DNA of 64,000 nucleotides, from assembly GCA_021775315.1 (NCBI GenBank), contig JAJFIC010000052.1:1-64000 (forward strand). Reading direction: 5' to 3'. A program made the position numbers and the translations under genes. Each line of letters begins with the position of its first letter. Position 1 is the stretch's first letter. This DNA is from Paracoccaceae bacterium. GTDB lineage: Bacteria; Pseudomonadota; Alphaproteobacteria; Rhodobacterales; Rhodobacteraceae. The notes below the pieces were generated by a model. The model was not told the origin of the DNA. It saw only the letters and a program-made list of their open reading frames with translations, and did not search any database. This document shows, in pieces, positions 18,501 through 25,090 of this stretch.

Positions 18501-20214
18501 TCTGGGCCAGACTGTTGACGAGGTGTCAGAACGGATCACGCTTTACCATGCGGCGTTGCGCAAAGCTGGGCACAATCCTGCTGATTTCAAGGTCACTCTG
18601 ATGCTGCATAGTTTTGTTGGGCAGGACCGTCAGAAAGTTCGGGAAACCGCGCGTGGACCGATGAAGGCCTATATGGGCGCCGCTGCCGGGTTGATTAAGC
18701 AATGCGCTTGGGCTTTCCCGGCGTTTAAGCGGCCAAAGGGCGTGACCAGCCCGTTTGACATTGATCTTGCGACGCTTGAAGCTGACGAAGTCGATGCAAT
18801 CCTGGAATTTGCCTTTGAGCGTTACTTTGAAGACGCAGGTCTGTTTGGCACGGTCGAGGATTGTTTGAAACGCGTCGAGCAGATCAAAAACATCGGTGTA
18901 AGCGAAGTTGCCTGCCTGATTGATTACGGCATTCCGGTACCCGTGGTTTTAGAGAGCTTGCGCCCGCTGGCCGAAGTGTTGCGCCGTGCAAATATCCCCA
19001 GCGAGCTTGCGCCGGATGACTATTCCATCGCCGCACAGATCGCGCGCCACAAAGTGACGCATCTGCAATGCACACCCAGTATGGCGCAACTGATCACCAT
19101 GGATGATGCGGCTGGTCGCGCCCTTGGGCAGTTGCAGCAGATATTTGTTGGCGGCGAGGCGCTGTCGGGCGCTTTGGTGTCGGACATCGCAAAATATACC
19201 GCTGCCCCGATTGAAAACATGTATGGCCCTACCGAGGCGACGGTCTGGTCGTCCTCAGAAACCGCCACGGCTGGCAAGGGGTTGGTCAATATCGGCACGC
19301 CAATCGCCAACACCCAGCTTTACGTTCTGGATGATGACCTCGCGCCGCAGCCCTTTGGTGTGCCCGGCGAGCTTTATATTGGCGGCGCGGGTGTTACGCG
19401 TGGCTATTGGCAGGTCGATGCTTTGACGGCGGAACGGTTCGTGGAAAACCCGTTTGTCGCAGGCCCTCAGCGGATGTATCGCACGGGTGATCTTGTGCGC
19501 CGACGACTTGATGGCAAAATAGATTTCCTTGGGCGGGTTGATCATCAGGTCAAATTGCGTGGCTATCGCATTGAACTTGGCGAAATCGAAAGCGTGCTCG
19601 AAGGGATCGCCGAAATTCGCCAAGCCGTTGTCGTGGCGCGTGAAGATACGCCCGGCGACATCAGGTTGGTCGCCTATTTCCGGGCGGATGGTGAACTGGC
19701 CAACCGTCAGATCCGCGCACATCTGTCGGAAAAACTGCCGGATTACATGATCCCGTCGCATTTTGTGGCGATGGCGGAATTCCCGCTGACACCAAACAAA
19801 AAGGTTGACCGGAAAGCCCTGCCAGCGCCCATGGCCAAGCCTCGGTCCGCTGGCCAGCCGGGCGCGGAACCAACGCGCGGGATTGAGGCCAAGATCGCCA
19901 CTGTCTGGTCACACGTGCTTGGTGTTCAAAACATCGGCCCTGCGGATAATTTCTTTGACCTTGGCGGGCATTCTTTGCTGGCGGTGCAGGCCCATCGGGA
20001 AATTCGTGCGGCCTTGGGCACAACGGACCTGAGCATCACTGACATCTTTCGGTTCCCGGTTTTGAAAATGCTGGCAGCACATCTGCAATCCAGCGTGATC
20101 GCCACAATTCCACAAAGCAAACCCGACCCGTCTGTTATGGCTGATCGTGCGCAGCAACGCACGGATGCCATGGCCAAACGCCGCGCGATGCGGGCGCGCA
20201 GAAATCCGGGGTAA
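15583..20214 (+). CDS. Hybrid NRPS: formyltransferase, degenerate C, adenylation with nested luciferase-like monooxygenase, PCP
   Basis: This is a 1543-residue protein. Residues 1-210 are a formyltransferase with N92, H94 (NFHDGPLP) and D130 (GIDKGDI) in place for formyl-tetrahydrofolate chemistry. About 310-535 resembles a condensation domain, but I find no HHxxxDG. Adenylation begins near 547, with the core motif YTSGSTGTPKG near 693. About 781-1125 is a flavin-dependent luciferase-like monooxygenase of the MupA/Atu3671 type inserted into the A domain. Adenylation then resumes (MYGPTEATVW near 1213). The PCP carries S1464 in DLGGHSL. The specificity residues read by eye are D-I-L-Q-F-G-M-V-W-K, closest to glycine codes I know. 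The start overlaps the previous stop after a good GGAGG. The predicted role is loading, formylating and oxidising one amino acid. Confidence 0.88.
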   Translation: MKPFSTVIIGNESLLVQCSEILLDRGHTITAIVTQNDKIGKWASGKGLRLIDQGQDLVECLDGLGFDWVLSIANLQVLPQAVLDMANQGAVNFHDGPLPSYAGLNAPVWALLNGEKRHGVTWHLIENGIDKGDILEQRMFDLSKAETALTLNSKCFEAAIDSFPALLSSLEAGASTRVRQNLLQRSYFGRDDRPEGAGLLDFYGDAAGVVTLVNALDHGTYLNPICSAKVALGDTVLFVGSAELAGPAMDAAPGTVLEISDSSFVVATGSVPVRLGQLRDVSGADLHASEVMQAGDIIPVLVPAKVAKLHQALKTAGSSEGFWRKRLSALKTTDCLLAEKPEGPSAYKTRKFTRPEGLSDRQMMQAYSVFVGRMGGVRTHDLAFSMSENTSDFPAQFICDWVPVRLDARDAAASYTALAAVFERALERAEAAGLYPADLITRDPAIDVLKTPDFGLAVGDAPTAITGTCMTLCISGADSSICYDASRLSEQAVDVLLARFDLLMQSVASGEAAETRFDDLPMLPKAERDAVVHGFNETDRKYDDKSCVHQFFEAQVAKTPDATAVVFEDETLSYHELNARANQVAHVLQAMGVSAGQLIGLYTERSLDLLIGALAIQKAGGAYVPLDPSYPQSRLAHYINDSRLAVIVTQSGLSGDLPTHSAALLEIDTDQRVNAASETNPDSGVTSGDLAYMIYTSGSTGTPKGVMVEHKNVSNFFTGMDERIDHNPPGVWLAVTSLSFDISVLELFYTLARGFKLVIASDQSRVVMSDTVVSISEQPMEFSLYFWGNDDGVGPKKYELLLEAAKFADENGFCAVWTPERHFHAFGGPYPNPAITGAAVAAVTKNLAVRSGSCVAPLHHTARIAEEWAVIDNLTNGRTGLGIASGWQPDDFVLRPENTPPNNKPAMFQAIKDLRKLWRGEAVEFPTQSGKPFAVVTQPRPVSKELPIWVTIAGNPETWREAGEIGANVLTHLLGQTVDEVSERITLYHAALRKAGHNPADFKVTLMLHSFVGQDRQKVRETARGPMKAYMGAAAGLIKQCAWAFPAFKRPKGVTSPFDIDLATLEADEVDAILEFAFERYFEDAGLFGTVEDCLKRVEQIKNIGVSEVACLIDYGIPVPVVLESLRPLAEVLRRANIPSELAPDDYSIAAQIARHKVTHLQCTPSMAQLITMDDAAGRALGQLQQIFVGGEALSGALVSDIAKYTAAPIENMYGPTEATVWSSSETATAGKGLVNIGTPIANTQLYVLDDDLAPQPFGVPGELYIGGAGVTRGYWQVDALTAERFVENPFVAGPQRMYRTGDLVRRRLDGKIDFLGRVDHQVKLRGYRIELGEIESVLEGIAEIRQAVVVAREDTPGDIRLVAYFRADGELANRQIRAHLSEKLPDYMIPSHFVAMAEFPLTPNKKVDRKALPAPMAKPRSAGQPGAEPTRGIEAKIATVWSHVLGVQNIGPADNFFDLGGHSLLAVQAHREIRAALGTTDLSITDIFRFPVLKMLAAHLQSSVIATIPQSKPDPSVMADRAQQRTDAMAKRRAMRARRNPG

Positions 20215-20218
20215 CGCT

Positions 20219-20920
20219 ATGCTTGATGACAGCGAAGCAAATCACGTCTTGAATACGTCTCTGATCGGCACGGCCGCTTTGGGGATGTTCGGGCCTGCCG
20301 TTGCGGTTGCGGTTTTAGACCCTCGTTTGGATCAGGGTGGGCTGATGGGATCAGAGGTCGAAGCGATTGCAGCGGCCTCGCCCAGACGTGTACGCGAATT
20401 CACCGCAGGGCGGGTGGCGGCGCGCATGGCGATGGTCGCCATGGGGTTGCCGGTGCGGCAAATACCCGTTGGCAAGGATCGCGCCCCGATCTGGCCGCAA
20501 GGCGTGTCAGGCAGCATTTCGCATTGCGCGACCTGTTGTATTGCTGTTGCCGCCCCGGTTGGCGTGGCGGCGCTGCTGGGCGTTGATGTGGAACCGCTGG
20601 AACCGCTTGAGCCGGAATTGCAAACCGGGATTTGCACCCCGTCGGAAATGGCCTGGCTTGAACGTCAGGACCCTGAAAAACGTGACTATATTGCCAAGTT
20701 GATTTTCAGTGCCAAAGAATCTGCTTACAAATGTCAATATCCACTATCGCGTCGCATCATCGGCTTTGACGCCATCGAAATCACCCCGGATTTGGATGAA
20801 AACAGGTTTGTCGCCCGGTTTGCCGTCGATAACGCGCCCTTCAGGGCCGATGATCTGATGGTCGGTCAATTCATGACGGTTGAGGGCTTGATCCTGACGG
20901 GCGTGACGCTGGGCACCTGA
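20219..20920 (+). CDS. 4'-phosphopantetheinyl transferase (EntD/Sfp superfamily)
   Basis: This 233-residue enzyme has GVDVEPLEP and FSAKESAYKCQYP, the two magnesium/CoA-binding blocks of EntD-type transferases, plus GSISHCATCC, the conserved S-x-S-H segment. It transfers phosphopantetheine from CoA to a serine of carrier domains, here probably S1818 of the PKS and S1464 of the NRPS. The ATG at 20219 lies 4 nt after the NRPS stop. A longer in-frame ORF overlapping the NRPS is not needed. Its position as the last gene of the cassette indicates a dedicated activating enzyme, so the assembly line is likely functional. Confidence 0.9.
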   Translation: MLDDSEANHVLNTSLIGTAALGMFGPAVAVAVLDPRLDQGGLMGSEVEAIAAASPRRVREFTAGRVAARMAMVAMGLPVRQIPVGKDRAPIWPQGVSGSISHCATCCIAVAAPVGVAALLGVDVEPLEPLEPELQTGICTPSEMAWLERQDPEKRDYIAKLIFSAKESAYKCQYPLSRRIIGFDAIEITPDLDENRFVARFAVDNAPFRADDLMVGQFMTVEGLILTGVTLGT

Positions 20921-20966
20921 TCGCATTCTGGTCATAGGGCAACCTCATTCAGGCCGTATTCCAAGT

Positions 20967-20972
20967 TATAAT
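20967..20972 (+). promoter_or_regulatory. Putative -10 box upstream of the GNVR chain-length gene
   Basis: A perfect TATAAT lies 34 nt before the ATG at 21006. No convincing -35 is seen at 16 to 18 nt. Transcription would begin near 20979, leaving a leader of about 27 nt for the ATG at 21006 but almost none for the ATG at 20982, which supports the downstream start. Confidence 0.4.
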
Positions 20973-21005
20973 GTCCCATATATGTGCGCCTTTGAAGAAA
21001 AGGTG

Positions 21006-22352
21006 ATGAGTGCGAAAGTGGTGGCGATGGACAGGTTCCTGGCAATTGATGAAATGCTGAGCATGCTGCGCAGACGGTTGGTAGTCTTCGGGCTGGTGGC
21101 TGTTCTGGGGTCGGTGCTGTCGCTGTTCTATGCTTTGAGCTTGCCACGCCTTTACGAAACTTCCGCCGTGATCCAGATAGAAAGCTCAGCTGTTTCTGAC
21201 TCGTTAGTGACCTCGCAAACCAGTTCACGCGCATTGCAGCAATTACAGCGCACCGAACAGCGATTGATGGCGCGTGATCATCTGTTGGAGATGATCCAGG
21301 AATTTGATCTGTTTTCCGATCTGCCGAACGCCACAAATACCGATAAGGTTTATCTGCTGCGGTTGGCGACAAATATCGAACAGGTCATCAATCCAAACCT
21401 GCAATGGCGCACGGATGTGTCCCCAACAGCTTTGACCATCACGGTGCGATTGGGTGATCCCGAACAAGTGGCGCAAGTTGCCAACCGATTTGTGGCCAGC
21501 GTTCTGGCGCAAAACAAGATGCGCCGCGAGGAACGTGTCCGTGATACGTTACAGTTCTTTGAAAGCGAAGAATCCCGCGTCGGACAAGAAATCGCTGAGC
21601 TTGACGCCGAAATAGCCGTATTCAAACGCGCAAATGCCAGTGCTTTGCCTGAAGCAGTCGCCGGCAAGCGCGTGCAATTGGCCAATCTGGACGAGTCCGA
21701 TCTGGTGCTTGAACAGCAATGGATCGAACTGACCAGCGGACCGGTTGAAGATCGCCGTGCCTCGATCACCCAAAAGATCACCCTGATCGAACAGCAACGC
21801 GCCGCAATTGCCGAACGCCGCAATGCCATTGCCGCGTCGATCAAATCTGCACCCCAGATTGAAAAAACCTATAATAACCTCAGCCGCCAGTTGGGTCTGC
21901 TGGAAGAACAATATACCATCATCACCCGCCACCGGGCCGAGGCGGAAATGGGCCAGATGCTGGAAGACAGCCGTCAGTCGGAAAACTATGAAGTTCTGGA
22001 AATGGCGCAAGTGCCGGACAAGCCCATCGCGCCAAGTCGCAAAAAGGTTTTGATGATGGGTGTGGTCGCCAGCTTTGGCGCAGCCTTTGTGCTGATATAT
22101 CTGTTGGAGAACTGGAACCCGGTGATCCGCAGTGCCGCGCAAATGGAACGCCAACTGAATATGCGGCCTGTGGTTTCGATCCCGAACATTGAAACCGGGG
22201 TCGAGCTGACACGCCGCTGGATACTGAAAACCATGGCAATTGTGTTCGCGATTGCCGCAATTGCCGTGGCGCTGACATTGGTAAACACCCATGTCGTCGA
22301 ACTTGCCAGTCTGATCGACACAGGCTGGATCTCAAAACTCGCCTCAAAATAG
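21006..22352 (+). CDS. Wzz/GNVR-type polysaccharide chain-length determinant (co-polymerase)
   Basis: This is a protein of about 448 residues. It has an N-terminal membrane segment (VVFGLVAVLGSVLSLFYALS), a long periplasmic region rich in coiled coil (about residues 150-340), and membrane segments near residues 343-362 and at the C-terminus. A Q-V-P-D-K-P-I-A-P-S-R-K-K motif precedes the second membrane pass, the hallmark P-x2-P-x4-K of Wzz/Wzc families. No cytoplasmic kinase domain is fused; a separate BY-kinase-like ATPase lies 14 kb downstream. It probably controls polymer length and export at the inner membrane. ATG 21006 has GAAGAAAAGG upstream; ATG 20982 is the alternative. Confidence 0.85.
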   Translation: MSAKVVAMDRFLAIDEMLSMLRRRLVVFGLVAVLGSVLSLFYALSLPRLYETSAVIQIESSAVSDSLVTSQTSSRALQQLQRTEQRLMARDHLLEMIQEFDLFSDLPNATNTDKVYLLRLATNIEQVINPNLQWRTDVSPTALTITVRLGDPEQVAQVANRFVASVLAQNKMRREERVRDTLQFFESEESRVGQEIAELDAEIAVFKRANASALPEAVAGKRVQLANLDESDLVLEQQWIELTSGPVEDRRASITQKITLIEQQRAAIAERRNAIAASIKSAPQIEKTYNNLSRQLGLLEEQYTIITRHRAEAEMGQMLEDSRQSENYEVLEMAQVPDKPIAPSRKKVLMMGVVASFGAAFVLIYLLENWNPVIRSAAQMERQLNMRPVVSIPNIETGVELTRRWILKTMAIVFAIAAIAVALTLVNTHVVELASLIDTGWISKLASK

Positions 22353-22824
22353 GCGGTTTGACGTAAACGATTCGCAATAATCCGCGATAGTTTGGAAACA
22401 ATTATTCGCGCTTGATCTATTGGTGCGGTGATTGAAACAATCCTCTGATGTTAAAGACCCGTTAACCTCGATTAAGTCGACTGATTAATCATGCGTTTAC
22501 ATTATTATATAATAATTACAATTAGTTACAAGTTGTTGACCAATACACGGGATAGACACAGCCCCACCAATGCCTCAATTTGAACAAGGTGGGAGAAAGT
22601 CTGGTGAAAATAGGGAATTTTCAAGGCACAGGTGTCCTCGCGAAATACCTCTGAAGAATTCAGGGGTTTCCAGTTAAATCTGTAACAATATTGGCGGGCC
22701 CAAATTGGGTTTGCGACCGATATGATTGCTGTCCGCAGCGGGTTGCGCCCGTTCGAACAGACAGGATTTTTGCGCGCCACGTGTTCTGCTGCCTTGCCCC
22801 CGCTTTCACATTTTTTGAGGTGGT
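22353..22824. other. AT-rich intergenic region with structured leader, no gene seen
   Basis: This 472-nt gap holds the candidate promoter at 22485-22513 and then a leader of about 300 nt before the ExoY-like gene. Inside the leader, CCTCTGAA and TTCAGGGG (22648-22666) form an 8-bp hairpin with a GAA loop and one wobble pair. CCCACC and GGTGGG (near 22562-22593) can also pair. The part from 22381 to 22560 is far more AT-rich than its surroundings. No ORF with a ribosome-binding site was found. Confidence 0.5.
22470..22516 (+). promoter_or_regulatory. Candidate promoter with two palindromic operator-like elements
   Basis: GATTAA-N9-TTAATC (22470-22490) is a perfect 6-bp inverted repeat whose right half would be the -35 (TTAATC, 22485-22490). 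After exactly 17 nt comes TATAAT (22508-22513), embedded in a perfect 16-bp palindrome at 22501-22516. Transcription would start near 22520 toward the ExoY-like gene. A repressor or activator at the first palindrome is plausible; its identity is unknown. Confidence 0.4.
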
Positions 22825-23499
22825 ATGGCTTTTGATTCCAGTCAGTCTTTTGGTGAAGACTTTAAAATTGCGACAATGCGGGACGAGGCCGCTGGCTTTT
22901 ACCGGTCGTATTTGAAACGTGGGTTTGACGTTCTGTTCGTGTTGGCGATTGCGTTGCCTGTCTTGCTGATAACCGGTGTTTTGGCGTTGCTTGTGGCGAC
23001 AGACGGGAAGTCCCCGTTTTATGTTCAACAACGTGTGGGCCGAAACGGGCGGATTTTCCGAATGTGGAAATTGCGTTCAATGATCAGCAATGCAGATCAG
23101 AAACTGGCCGCTTATCTGGCCCAAAACCCTGACGCGAAACGCGAATGGGAGGTCAGCCAGAAACTGAAGCACGATCCGCGGATCACGCCGATTGGGCGTC
23201 TCATACGCAAAACTTCGATGGACGAGTTGCCTCAGCTTTGGAACATTCTGGTCGGTGACATGTCCCTTGTCGGGCCCCGCCCGATGTTGTGCGAACAGCG
23301 GGCATTGTATCCCGGCACGGCTTATTATTCGATGCGTCCGGGCCTGTCGGGCTATTGGCAAACGTCCGAGAGAAATGACTCAAGTTTTGCAGATCGTGCT
23401 GTGCATGACGCCCGGTATTTTGTCGATTTGTCGCTGTATACTGATTTGGTGGTGCTGTTTCGCACCGTGTTTGTGGTGCTGCGCTGCACCGGGCATTAA
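22825..23499 (+). CDS. ExoY-type undecaprenyl-phosphate sugar-phosphate transferase
   Basis: This 224-residue monotopic enzyme starts polysaccharide repeat synthesis by moving a sugar-1-phosphate from a UDP-sugar onto undecaprenyl phosphate. It shows YLKRGFDVLFVLAIALPVLL (membrane hairpin), GRNGRIFRMWKLRSM (basic catalytic entry), KTSMDELPQLWNIL (the D-E pair) and SLVGPRP, then RPGLSGYWQ. It is short like ExoY and lacks the long N-terminal membrane domain of WcaJ. ATG is preceded by GAGGTGGT. Its long, AT-rich promoter region suggests it is the regulated entry point of the locus. Confidence 0.92.
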   Translation: MAFDSSQSFGEDFKIATMRDEAAGFYRSYLKRGFDVLFVLAIALPVLLITGVLALLVATDGKSPFYVQQRVGRNGRIFRMWKLRSMISNADQKLAAYLAQNPDAKREWEVSQKLKHDPRITPIGRLIRKTSMDELPQLWNILVGDMSLVGPRPMLCEQRALYPGTAYYSMRPGLSGYWQTSERNDSSFADRAVHDARYFVDLSLYTDLVVLFRTVFVVLRCTGH

Positions 23500-23561
23500 C
23501 CTGCCGCCAAATGCAATGAAACCTTAATAGCCGTTGCCGGTCTGACCCGTTTAGGAACTTC

Positions 23562-23590
23562 GGGACAGATCGGCAATGCCTTGATATAAT
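23562..23590 (+). promoter_or_regulatory. Putative sigma-70 promoter of the polymerase gene
   Basis: GGGACA (23562-23567), a 17-nt spacer and a perfect TATAAT (23585-23590) preceded by TG one base upstream form an extended -10 promoter. It would drive the Wzy-like gene and what follows, with a leader of about 60 nt. Confidence 0.5.
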
Positions 23591-23599
23591 ACCGCAAAA

Positions 23600-23617
23600 C
23601 GGCCGAACATACGGCCG
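23600..23617 (+). repeat. Inverted repeat CGGCCG-N6-CGGCCG in the polymerase leader
   Basis: Two CGGCCG copies flank AACATA just downstream of the predicted start of transcription. They can form a 6-bp hairpin in RNA or serve as a protein-binding site in DNA. The function is unknown. Confidence 0.4.
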
Positions 23618-23656
23618 GTGTGAATTGAGCAAATCGAGCAAGGCCCAAAGTCAGGA

Positions 23657-25084
23657 ATGCCCAACACCCTCGCATATATCATGCTTGCCATATGGCCGCT
23701 TGTCACTTTGACACTGTTTCGCAAACTTGGCGCGCCCAAGGCGTTGATCTGGGCGATATTGGCGGCCTATCTGATCTTGCCACCACTGCCCGCGGCGTTT
23801 GATTTGCCGCTGTTGCCGCCGTTCAACAAAGACACGATTTCGCATCTGTCGGTGCTGTTTGTCGTCATGTTCGCGCTAGGCACCAGTTCAGACAAAGTTA
23901 AGCGCGGGCTGACCATGCCAGAATCCGGGTTGGGCAAGTTTCTGGTGGTTGTTTTCGTGCTCAGCCCGATCGCAACCGTTTTGACAAATCCTGAACCGCT
24001 GATCTTCCAACACTCGGCGCTTCGTGGACTTGGCGGGCAGGATCTGATTGCGTTGCCTGTGACGCAACTGCTTATTCTGATTGGGTTTTTACTGGCGCGG
24101 CAATATCTACAATCAGCAGAGACCTTGCGATTTATTCTGTGGTCGCTGATGGTCGCCGGGCTTGCCTATTCGTTGCCGGTGTTGTTGGAAATCCGGCTTA
24201 GCCCGCAGCTGAACACGTGGATTTACGGCTATTTCCAGCACAGTTTTGAGCAGATGATGCGTGGCGGCGGTTTCCGGGCCATTGTGTTTTTGAACCACGG
24301 CATCTGGGTTGCGTTCTTTGTCATGATTTCGGCTGTTTCGGCCTTTGCATTGTGGCGCGCTGACAGCGGTAAAAGCGGCCCACTGTTTCTGGTGGCAGCC
24401 CTTTATCTGGGCGTTGTTTTATTCCTCAGTAAAACACTCGGACCGCTGTTATTCGCTTTGCTTCTTGTGCCCGTTCTGATGCTGTTTGGGGCAAAGAACC
24501 AAATCAAGATCGCGGCGTTGCTGGCGCTTATGGCGTTTGCCTATCCAGTCCTGAAGGGGGTCGGGCTGGTGCCGACCCAGATGATGTTGCAACAAGCTGA
24601 GCGTGTGGATCCCGAGCGCGCAGGGTCGTTGCAGTTTCGATTTATGAACGAAGACCTGCTGTTTGATCGCGTGGCGGAAAAACCGGCCTTTGGCTGGGGC
24701 AGTTGGGGGCGCAACCATTTGCATGATCCGGTTACGGGCGAGATCACGTCGACCTCGGACGGGCGCTGGGTGATCGTTTTCGGCATATTCGGCTGGGTCG
24801 GGTTTATCGCGGAATTCGGGTTGTTGGTTCTGCCCATCCTGCTGATCTGGCGGGAATCCCGTCTGTTAAGGCACGATCAGGTATCGCCTTATGTCGGGCC
24901 ATTGTCGCTGATATTGGCGGTCAACCTGATTGATCTCATTCCAAATGCCACGCTGACCCCGCTGACATGGTTGATCGGCGGGGCGTTGCTTGGCCATTCC
25001 GAGGTGTTGCGGCGGGTGCGTTTGGGGCAAACGGGCGAAACGTTGCCTGCGGTCATTCAGGCCAAACGTCGTACGATAATCTGA
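23657..25084 (+). CDS. Wzy/O-antigen-ligase-like polysaccharide polymerase
   Basis: This 475-residue protein has about ten to twelve hydrophobic segments and a large polar loop between roughly residues 300 and 375. Sequence conservation in this class is low. The WaaL/Wzy-like pattern here is the loop motif LQFRFMNEDLLFDRVAEKPA followed by FGWGSWGRN. The expected role is joining undecaprenyl-linked repeats in the periplasm. The ATG follows a predicted promoter, and the next glycosyltransferase starts 6 nt after the stop. The alternative is an O-antigen ligase; the context of flippase, chain-length protein and ExoY-like transferase favours a polymerase. Confidence 0.75.
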   Translation: MPNTLAYIMLAIWPLVTLTLFRKLGAPKALIWAILAAYLILPPLPAAFDLPLLPPFNKDTISHLSVLFVVMFALGTSSDKVKRGLTMPESGLGKFLVVVFVLSPIATVLTNPEPLIFQHSALRGLGGQDLIALPVTQLLILIGFLLARQYLQSAETLRFILWSLMVAGLAYSLPVLLEIRLSPQLNTWIYGYFQHSFEQMMRGGGFRAIVFLNHGIWVAFFVMISAVSAFALWRADSGKSGPLFLVAALYLGVVLFLSKTLGPLLFALLLVPVLMLFGAKNQIKIAALLALMAFAYPVLKGVGLVPTQMMLQQAERVDPERAGSLQFRFMNEDLLFDRVAEKPAFGWGSWGRNHLHDPVTGEITSTSDGRWVIVFGIFGWVGFIAEFGLLVLPILLIWRESRLLRHDQVSPYVGPLSLILAVNLIDLIPNATLTPLTWLIGGALLGHSEVLRRVRLGQTGETLPAVIQAKRRTII

Positions 25085-25090
25085 TGGTTT

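Noticed and set aside
8042-20920. Reading the cassette as a siderophore cluster by analogy with Atu3671
   Set aside because: No receptor, exporter, reductase or iron-box was seen nearby, and the neighbours are all polysaccharide genes.
22491-22583. A short plus-strand ORF from ATG 22491 in the AT-rich leader
   Set aside because: It lies across the predicted -10 element and has no ribosome-binding site.
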